From Bacteroidales bacterium UBA4295 (lineage in GTDB: Bacteria; Bacteroidota; Bacteroidia; Bacteroidales; Paludibacteraceae), in contig DGVB01000016.1 in the NCBI GenBank assembly GCA_002395805.1, forward strand, positions 1 through 5,874: a stretch of 5,874 nt of DNA, written 5' to 3'. The notes under the pieces were generated by a model that did not search any database, had not been told where the DNA came from, and saw nothing but the letters and a program-made list of their open reading frames with translations. Each line of letters begins with the position of its first letter. The first letter of the stretch is position 1. Positions 1 through 4,850 of this stretch are shown piece after piece. The position numbers and the translations under genes were made by a program.

Positions 1-1027
1 CACTTACAGAAAATACACCCGTTAAGGTCTTTTCCGAAGCAATATCTGGTTTCTCGTGCGGAATATCTTGCGCTAAGCGAACAAAATAGCGTTTTGATTC
101 GTTTTTTGACTCATACGTATTTATCCTATAATAATAGGAATTCTTTACATCTAAATGAACAAATTCAGCACGATGATTGGCTTCATCGCCCGATGTCCAA
201 TAGTCGCACCCTGTATATGCTGTTCCTGCAGCAGGTAAAAAGACAGCACCTGCGGCCTCTAATTTTTGCCATGCAACTTCATCATATACATTGTTCGCCC
301 ATTGATCTTTATCTTCCGTAAACGAAAGACCGTTAGGCAATTTGAAATTATCAGGGAATAATAATGCTCCGTTTACACCACAAACATATGCCAGGTTGCA
401 TAATTTATCTGCATTTGGCCTTTTTTCTATTATATAGTCCCATTCCCAGCTTGATAGCGAACGCCACAAATCGGGCGCATTACCACCGTTTTCGATGGAA
501 TTATACACTCCCCAGTCGTAGTTTCGGCTCTGCCGGATAAGAGATGAGTATCTCATAATGTAAGCCGACGGACCATAACCAAAGGGATTGTATTTGGCGG
601 TCTCTGTAGGGTCGCCGATATTGATGGTGTCAGAAGAGGTGTCCCATGGCTGGAAATGGATGGCACGAGGGTCATTGGCAGTGTTGTCATAACCACTGGT
701 TCCCCAACCAAAATTGTCAATCCAACCATTATAGTTCTCATCAACGAGTAAATTGTTGCATTTATTGCCACCCTCATATACACTTCCGATGGTAGCGTCT
801 CCTACAAAGTCATATTGTCTTTCAGCAAACCGCCATGTGCCCGAAGAGGTCGTACCATCTATACGCGTGTGAGTGCCTTTAGCAGCATTAAATTGCAAAT
901 TGCCTTTTGAAAAAACAACCTGGTCACCATATTTATTAATGGTAAACTTACCGGGTAACGCACCTTCGGTGGCATGGATAGTTACTGCGCAGCAGAGAGC
1001 TGCGATGAATAAGAAAAATTTTCTCAT
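1..1027 (-). CDS. Secreted FGE-sulfatase-like / Fibrobacter-major-paralogous-type protein, 3' end missing
   Basis: 342 complete codons are visible and the frame is still open at the window edge. The ATG at 1027 is chosen because it follows an A-rich leader like those of the next two genes and opens a clear signal peptide (residues 1 to about 19, MRKFFLFIAALCCAVTIHA). Residues 23-46 (LPGKFTIN...VVFSKGNLQF), then GTWRFAERQYDFVG (63-76) and DNFGWGTSGYD (104-114), match a surface-protein domain common in Bacteroidales. Residues 262-317 (VFLPAAGTAYTG, YWTSG, YFVRL) resemble the core of the FGE-sulfatase/Fib_succ_major fold. I see no evidence for formylglycine-generating activity, so the role is probably structural or ligand-binding at the cell surface. 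Residues 334-342 (TLTGVFSVS) look like the start of a second copy of the domain. The part near the left edge is AT-richer than the genes to the right. Family call is moderate; export is confident. Confidence 0.8.
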   Translation of the reverse strand, partial: MRKFFLFIAALCCAVTIHATEGALPGKFTINKYGDQVVFSKGNLQFNAAKGTHTRIDGTTSSGTWRFAERQYDFVGDATIGSVYEGGNKCNNLLVDENYNGWIDNFGWGTSGYDNTANDPRAIHFQPWDTSSDTINIGDPTETAKYNPFGYGPSAYIMRYSSLIRQSRNYDWGVYNSIENGGNAPDLWRSLSSWEWDYIIEKRPNADKLCNLAYVCGVNGALLFPDNFKLPNGLSFTEDKDQWANNVYDEVAWQKLEAAGAVFLPAAGTAYTGCDYWTSGDEANHRAEFVHLDVKNSYYYRINTYESKNESKRYFVRLAQDIPHEKPDIASEKTLTGVFSVS

Positions 1028-1047
1028 AATGGTTTGTTGTTTTTGTT
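1028..1047 (-). promoter_or_regulatory. A-rich leader without Shine-Dalgarno (FGE-like gene)
   Basis: The 20 bases before the ATG read AACAAAAACAACAAACCATT on the minus strand. There is no purine-rich anti-16S match. A-rich, unstructured leaders in place of Shine-Dalgarno sites are typical of Bacteroidota, and this supports the chosen start. Confidence 0.65.
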
Positions 1048-1060
1048 GAGCCTTTGACTC
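1048..1060 (-). promoter_or_regulatory. Small leader hairpin upstream of FGE-like gene
   Basis: On the minus strand GAGTC-AAA-GGCTC forms a 5-bp stem with one U-G pair and a three-base loop. It sits 20 bases before the ATG at 1027, followed by an A-rich unstructured leader. Its twin at 2256-2268 is fully Watson-Crick. The position fits a 5'-leader element affecting translation or mRNA stability, but the stem is short and function is not shown. Confidence 0.45.
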
Positions 1061-1087
1061 GGTTAATAGATATTGTTTGTTTTTTGT

Positions 1088-1117
1088 AACCCGGCGGGAA
1101 ACCAATCCCGCCGAGCT
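1088..1117 (-). other. GC-rich spacer hairpin, copy A
   Basis: On the minus strand there is a perfect 8-bp stem CGGCGGGA / TCCCGCCG (1106-1113 and 1092-1099) with a six-base loop TTGGTT. It extends outward by four more pairs if G-U pairs are allowed in the minus-strand RNA: U-G, C-G, G-U, A-U. The flank downstream in the coding direction is A-rich, not T-rich, so it does not look like a normal intrinsic terminator. It may stabilise or process the mRNA between the two genes. Confidence 0.75.
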
Positions 1118-1153
1118 TTGTACATTGTACTTTGTACTTTGTCCCTTTGTACT
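1118..1153 (-). repeat. Short tandem repeat abutting stop codon, one 15-bp unit
   Basis: Read on the minus strand directly after the TAA of the LRR gene, there is one 15-mer AGTACAAAGGGACAA (1139-1153) and then three 7-mers (AGTACAA, AGTACAA, TGTACAA; 1118-1138). The repeat starts at the base after the stop codon and ends at the GC-rich hairpin. Confidence 0.9.
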
Positions 1154-2236
1154 TTATTTCAATTCCGCGCCCTGCGCGTTATAGGTCTTGCCGTTGCGCT
1201 CAATATAGAGTTGACCGTCTTTGATGACCTTATTGGCTCTTCCCTTCAGGGAGGAGTCGGAGGTAGGCTGCTCTATGCCTTCGGTCCCCGGGATGGATTG
1301 GATGTTCGTAAATGCCTTCCAACCCTCGGCCTTCTTGTACGCTGCGAGTGTTCCGTCCGGCACATACACAGGTATGGTTTTCGGAACTTCGTGGAAGGTA
1401 AACTTAGTAGCGGTAGGCGGAGTAGTAGCCAGCGTAACGATTTGGGTTAGCGCTGTGCAACCGAACATAGCCAAATCGCCTAATGATTGGAGCGAAGCAG
1501 GGAATGTAATTTCCATCAGTGCGCTGCAATTTTCGAGCCCCTCAATACCGATTGTCTCCAACTGGTCGGGCAGGATAAGTTCGGTGAGATTAGAAGCAGC
1601 AACGAATGCCCCATCTCCAATTTCTGTGACGCTCTGAGGCACGGTATAAGAGGTACGCGAATGAGCAGCCGGATAATACATCAAAACAGTTTTATCTTTG
1701 TTGAACAACACATTTTCGGAAACGGTATAATTCGGATTATCGGAGGAAACGGCGAAATATGTTATGCTGGTACAGTGCGCAAAGGCCTCAGTACCGATAT
1801 CTGTCAGTGTAGCAGGGATATAGAAACCCGTGATTTTATAGCAATTTTTGAATGCTCTATCTCCGAGCGTTGTGAGACTGTTACCAAACGAAACAGAGCC
1901 TGTGAATTTCGTACAACCATTAAAAGCGTTTTTTCCAATTCTGGTGAGCGTAGAGGGGAAATCACAAGTCGTTAGATTTTGGCACCCACAAAAGGCATTA
2001 TCACCGATAGCGGTAGGATTGCCCCAGAAACGAACGGATTTTATTTCGTATATATAACTAGCCCAAGGGCTTTCGGCCTGGTTCGCATAATCTGCCATGG
2101 CGCCATTGCCATTAAAATTCATAACACCTGCTTCCGTGTTGAGATTGAAGGTCAAATCACCGGATGTGCCGTTGATGATTTCGGCAGAGATACTTGCGCA
2201 GCAGAGAGCTGCGATAAAGAGGAAAAATTTTTTCAT
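1154..2236 (-). CDS. BspA-like leucine-rich-repeat secreted protein with C-terminal tag
   Basis: Complete 360-residue protein. Residues 1 to about 18 (MKKFFLFIAALCCASISA) form a signal peptide nearly identical to that of the downstream gene. Residues 26-70 are the usual entry segment of these proteins (SGDLTFNL...GNGAMADY...SPWASYI). About seven LRR_5/BspA repeats of roughly 23 residues follow (76-270), with the recurring pattern IGxxAFxxCxxLTxxxxPxxLT. The fourth carries the hairpin insertion typical of the family (166-192, NPNYTVSENVLFNKDK). Residues 271-314 are the C-terminal cap (TPP, VYVPDGTLAAYKKAEGWKAFTNI). Residues 319-336 are a linker and 336-360 (KVIKDGQLYIERNGKTYNAQ...) are the tag shared with the two upstream genes. 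BspA-like proteins are known as surface adhesion or binding proteins; the ligand here is unknown. The gene sits between two copies of the repeated junction and is probably co-transcribed with its neighbours. Confidence 0.93.
   Translation of the reverse strand: MKKFFLFIAALCCASISAEIINGTSGDLTFNLNTEAGVMNFNGNGAMADYANQAESPWASYIYEIKSVRFWGNPTAIGDNAFCGCQNLTTCDFPSTLTRIGKNAFNGCTKFTGSVSFGNSLTTLGDRAFKNCYKITGFYIPATLTDIGTEAFAHCTSITYFAVSSDNPNYTVSENVLFNKDKTVLMYYPAAHSRTSYTVPQSVTEIGDGAFVAASNLTELILPDQLETIGIEGLENCSALMEITFPASLQSLGDLAMFGCTALTQIVTLATTPPTATKFTFHEVPKTIPVYVPDGTLAAYKKAEGWKAFTNIQSIPGTEGIEQPTSDSSLKGRANKVIKDGQLYIERNGKTYNAQGAELK
1235..1258 (-). repeat. Inverted repeat inside tag linker, LRR gene
   Basis: The linker codons for residues SDSSLKGRA contain an inverted repeat centred on AGGGA/TCCCT (1241-1245 and 1248-1252 on the plus strand) with further imperfect pairing outward to 1235 and 1258. 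It is identical in the InlB-repeat gene and lies inside a 38-nt exact match. It looks like a REP-like palindrome translated in frame. Confidence 0.6.
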
Positions 2237-2255
2237 AATTGTTTGTTGTTTTGTT
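2237..2255 (-). promoter_or_regulatory. A-rich leader without Shine-Dalgarno (LRR gene)
   Basis: The 19 bases before the ATG read AACAAAACAACAAACAATT on the minus strand, almost the same as the leader of the next gene. No Shine-Dalgarno is present; the A-rich context supports the start at 2236. Confidence 0.65.
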
Positions 2256-2268
2256 GAGCCTTCGGCTC
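2256..2268 (-). promoter_or_regulatory. Small leader hairpin upstream of LRR gene
   Basis: On the minus strand GAGCC-GAA-GGCTC is a perfect 5-bp stem with a three-base loop, 19 bases before the ATG at 2236. It is the counterpart of the hairpin at 1048-1060. Two bases differ between the copies: one in the stem, where pairing is kept, and one in the loop. Confidence 0.5.
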
Positions 2269-2292
2269 GGTTAATAGATGTTGTTTTTTTGT

Positions 2293-2322
2293 AACCCGGC
2301 GGGAAACCAATCCCACCGAGCT
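2293..2322 (-). other. GC-rich spacer hairpin, copy B
   Basis: Same hairpin as at 1088-1117. One stem base differs: the minus-strand arm is CGGTGGGA (2311-2318) against TCCCGCCG (2297-2304), so a C-G pair becomes U-G and pairing is kept. Loop and outer pairs are identical. As in copy A, an A-rich run follows instead of a U tract. Confidence 0.75.
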
Positions 2323-2373
2323 TTGTACATTGTACTTTGTACTTTGTCCCTTTGTACTTTGTCCCTTTGTACT
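2323..2373 (-). repeat. Short tandem repeat abutting stop codon, two 15-bp units
   Basis: Same element as at 1118-1153 but with two exact copies of the 15-mer AGTACAAAGGGACAA (2344-2358 and 2359-2373), followed by the same three 7-mers (2323-2343). It begins immediately after the TAA of the InlB-repeat gene. The difference from the other spacer is exactly one unit. Confidence 0.92.
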
Positions 2374-4830
2374 TTACTTCACTTCTGCGCCTTGCGCGTT
2401 GTAAAGCGTTCCGTTGCGCTCGATGTAGAGGACGCCGTCGCGGAGGACCTTATTGGCTCTTCCCTTCAGGGAGGAGTCGGAGGAAGGCTGCTCTATCCCT
2501 TCTGCCCAAGCTTCATATTGCGCCGTAACGGTCATAGCTTCTGTAACCTTGGAGAAATCTTTGTCCCATCCGACGAAGTCAAATCCTTCACGTCCTTCGA
2601 TAATAGCTGGCGCCGATGCGCTTTCTCCTATCGCTACCTCCTCTGTGCTCAGAACCGTTCCGTCCCAGTCTTTGAAGGTCACGGTGAAGGTCTGTACATC
2701 CTCCAGGATGGCATCGAAGATCATATCATCCGTCACGTCTGTGTAGGCATCGTCTGCATAATCGCCACGTGCTTTCCATCCGCGGAAGATCTTGTTCGGA
2801 ATATCATTTACGTCCGGCGGTGTAGTCGCATTGCCGCACAGCACCTCTTGCGGCTCATAGACGCCGTCGCCGTAAACCGTCCTCCAATACCCGTCAAAGT
2901 GTCCTTCCGCATAGAAGAGCACGGTGTGTTTCTTGTGACTAACATCGATGGCATTTGCTCCATAGCCGGTCGGCATGACGATATAGGACCAAACCACTCC
3001 TTCATCGGTCGTCTCGCTTCCCCTAGCTGCCTCCGACCAACCGTTGGCTAAGTTGACCGACATCTCGCACATATCGTCGTTCGTATCAACAAACCATATG
3101 GAGTCTCCCGGACGAGCGTAGATAGTTCCGTTACCTATAATAGCCTGGCTTTCCGTCATTGCCCATAGGTCTTCATACTTGCCTGTGTTGATCGTAATCG
3201 GATAATAAGTCTCGATACGGGCGATGTTGAAATAATAATCCTGAGTTGAACCGCTAAAGCGAATACGCAGGCGGAAGTAGCGCGCACGGTGACCGTAATT
3301 ATTCACTCCGGTAGGCAATACAGTTACATCGAGAGACTTGGTTGTACCTTCTGCAGCTTCTTCTTTTGAAAAATCAACTGTAGAAACGGCACTGCCAAAG
3401 TTTACTTCATCGGTCTCGTCATCAATCCAGGCAGCATCGAGGTAAGCGCGAGTAGCGATGGATGTCGGTGTCTTGACTCTTACATTGAAAGTGATATTTT
3501 CTCCTTGCTTGGCGATGGCACTTGTGCATGTCAACTCCGCTTCTATACCTTCGTATTTATACCGCGCCTGAATCACTTGGTTGGCTCGGATATCGGTATA
3601 GGGCTTGTCCCATCCGGTGAAAGTCATACCGGCGTGGGTAGGAGGAGTAGGAGGTGTAGCATTGCTGCCGCAGGCTACTTTCTCCGTTTTGAGGATAGTA
3701 TTGTCGTAGTCGCGGAACTGAACGGTATAGATATTATCTACCAATTGCAAGCGGACATTGCATGCCGGCATGATGAAGAACATCTGATTGTTTTCCTCCC
3801 GGATCTCCACCGGAATATCGCTGGTTATAAAATACTTTTTCCCAGCCGGAGCAGTGGAAAGGGAAATTGTATCGCCCGGCATTTTGTACGATATGTTATT
3901 GGTAGGAGATTCGAGTTTATAATAGAACCTGACTACATCTATATCGTTATTATTACTATAGGTTCTCCGTCCGCGGATAGGATCATAGAAGCACAGGCGG
4001 TATTTGCGGCTCGCAGGGTAGCCGTTTTGCGTGAGCACGCGCTTGTAGGTAAATTCGTATCCGTCTTTCGCCTCCTGGGCTGTGATAGTACGCTGCGAGA
4101 GAGCATTCCATACCGTATCGCCTTGGTCTTGATATTGGATAGTCAGTCTGCCGGCATGAGCCCCCTGGAAATGTCCGGTAATCTGGAAATTCTCGCCATA
4201 GTTTACATTATGCTTCGTTACAATAGTATAACACCGCTGCACTACCGGCAGGTCCACATCAATACAGTTGTTGTGGAATAAACCGCGTCCTCGGTCAGAT
4301 CTGCTCTCAGTCTCAACAGGATACCATTCCGAGACGTAGTCCCAGTGCGGACGTGTCAACTCCTCAATAGCAATATGCAACTCGGTGTAGTTCTGTTCTT
4401 TCGCTTTTGTGATCACACTATTGAGGTTAATGGAAACCTCTCCGCCGGTATGACCTTCATCATCTATCTCCCATAAGTCATACTCGTTGATGAGTTCCAC
4501 TGTGCCGATCTCGTTTACGCAAATCCAATCAGGCGCTATTGTACCATAGTAATATTTGTTATCAGAGGGATCAGTAGCCCGATAGGCCTTGATTATACTC
4601 GATTTACCGGGCTTGCGCGAATACACATGCACCACATACTTGCGGTTCGCTCCTACACCCAGACTGAATTTGTCGTAGAATGTAAGGTTGTTGGTCTGCG
4701 GGTCGAAAGAATGATACCATGTGTAATGACCTACTTCCGGCACGGCATCCACCATACGGTAGTTGAAACTGTCCGCCCAAACATTGCCGGTCAGTAATGC
4801 TGCGAACAGAAAAAGAAAAATTTTTTTCAT
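2374..4830 (-). CDS. Large secreted InlB-repeat (Listeria-Bacteroides repeat) protein with C-terminal tag
   Basis: Complete 818-residue protein starting at an ATG 20 bp after the stop of the upstream gene. Residues 1-19 (MKKIFLFLFAALLTGNVWA) are a signal peptide. Residues 20 to about 200 are beta-rich and unrecognised. A composite module then appears twice. Copy A (about 201-428) has YGENF (211), RKYRL (275), MPGDT (317), FFIMPA (351) and an InlB/Flg_new repeat (368-428, ending around FTGWDK and QARYKYEG). Copy B (about 429-713) has QGENI (442), RYFRL (517), RPGDS (573), YIVMPTG (616) and a divergent InlB-type repeat (635-713). A third InlB repeat covers 715-774 (VTFKDWDGTVLSTEEV, FVGWDK, AQYEA). 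Residues 775-793 are the linker and 794-818 the tag (KVLRDGVLYIERNG...). InlB-type repeats usually act as elongated stalk or spacer domains on surface proteins. No catalytic motif is seen and the ligand is unknown. Confidence 0.92.
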   Translation of the reverse strand: MKKIFLFLFAALLTGNVWADSFNYRMVDAVPEVGHYTWYHSFDPQTNNLTFYDKFSLGVGANRKYVVHVYSRKPGKSSIIKAYRATDPSDNKYYYGTIAPDWICVNEIGTVELINEYDLWEIDDEGHTGGEVSINLNSVITKAKEQNYTELHIAIEELTRPHWDYVSEWYPVETESRSDRGRGLFHNNCIDVDLPVVQRCYTIVTKHNVNYGENFQITGHFQGAHAGRLTIQYQDQGDTVWNALSQRTITAQEAKDGYEFTYKRVLTQNGYPASRKYRLCFYDPIRGRRTYSNNNDIDVVRFYYKLESPTNNISYKMPGDTISLSTAPAGKKYFITSDIPVEIREENNQMFFIMPACNVRLQLVDNIYTVQFRDYDNTILKTEKVACGSNATPPTPPTHAGMTFTGWDKPYTDIRANQVIQARYKYEGIEAELTCTSAIAKQGENITFNVRVKTPTSIATRAYLDAAWIDDETDEVNFGSAVSTVDFSKEEAAEGTTKSLDVTVLPTGVNNYGHRARYFRLRIRFSGSTQDYYFNIARIETYYPITINTGKYEDLWAMTESQAIIGNGTIYARPGDSIWFVDTNDDMCEMSVNLANGWSEAARGSETTDEGVVWSYIVMPTGYGANAIDVSHKKHTVLFYAEGHFDGYWRTVYGDGVYEPQEVLCGNATTPPDVNDIPNKIFRGWKARGDYADDAYTDVTDDMIFDAILEDVQTFTVTFKDWDGTVLSTEEVAIGESASAPAIIEGREGFDFVGWDKDFSKVTEAMTVTAQYEAWAEGIEQPSSDSSLKGRANKVLRDGVLYIERNGTLYNAQGAEVK
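2455..2478 (-). repeat. Inverted repeat inside tag linker, InlB-repeat gene
   Basis: Same 24-nt inverted repeat as at 1235-1258, base for base, encoding the same SDSSLKGRA linker upstream of the tag. The upstream gene carries a different repeat at the equivalent position. Confidence 0.6.
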
Positions 4831-4850
4831 AATTGTATTGTTTTTGTTGT
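4831..4850 (-). promoter_or_regulatory. Minimal 20-bp spacer and A-rich leader (InlB-repeat gene)
   Basis: Only ACAACAAAAACAATACAATT separates the TAA of the upstream gene from the ATG at 4830. It resembles the last 20 bases of the other two leaders but has no tandem repeat, GC-rich hairpin or leader hairpin. The tight spacing suggests these two genes share one transcript. I see no TAnnTTTG-type promoter box on the minus strand here. Confidence 0.65.

Larger units (their letters stand above)
986..1279 (-). repeat. Junction cassette, copy A (tag to signal peptide)
   Basis: This interval runs, in the coding direction, from the Gly codon opening the GIEQP linker of the LRR gene, through its tag, stop and spacer, into the signal-peptide codons of the next gene. 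The same order and largely the same bases recur at 2195-2499. Exact blocks include 38 nt in the linker (1226-1263 matching 2446-2483) and 21 nt in the signal peptide (986-1006 matching 2195-2215). By my count 104 of 126 bases match over the 42 codons of linker, tag and stop. Outside these limits the flanking genes show no similarity. Confidence 0.85.
2195..2499 (-). repeat. Junction cassette, copy B (tag to signal peptide)
   Basis: Second copy of the repeated junction, between the InlB-repeat gene and the LRR gene. It is 11 bp longer than copy A. One extra 15-bp tandem unit next to the stop codon accounts for +15, and small losses in the A-rich leader account for -4. The copies are direct repeats about 1.2 kb apart, flanking the LRR coding body. 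Confidence 0.85.

Noticed and set aside
980..1027. Lipoprotein signal (LCC in the signal peptides of genes 1 and 2)
   Set aside because: The residues before the cysteines (AAL-C, ALC-C) do not fit a lipobox with a small residue at -1 and Leu at -3. A signal peptidase I site further on (IHA, ISA) fits better.
1088..1117. GC-rich hairpin as a Rho-independent terminator
   Set aside because: In the direction of the genes the stem is followed by GGGTTACAAAAAAC with no U tract. On the plus strand the following AGCTTTGTACATTG is also too weak.
2323..2373. CRISPR-like array or TACTTTG boxes as plus-strand promoters
   Set aside because: The repeats are directly adjacent with no spacers, so not CRISPR. 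TACTTTG resembles the Bacteroidota -7 box TAnnTTTG but is one base short, and no gene lies downstream on the plus strand.
2278..3051. Long plus-strand open frame over the spacer and the 3' part of the InlB-repeat gene
   Set aside because: It lies antisense to a clearly real gene with signal peptide, InlB repeats and tag. Its translation is Cys/Arg-rich with no domain, and its first part is just the tandem repeat read in another direction.
3505..4281. 258-codon plus-strand open frame
   Set aside because: Fully antisense to the InlB-repeat gene, no recognisable motif or leader; open only because of the codon use of the opposite strand.
4812..4830. A/T runs at the start of gene 3 as a phase-variation tract
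   Set aside because: Seven A and seven T in Lys/Ile/Phe codons of a signal peptide are ordinary in an AT-rich start region, and the frame is intact.
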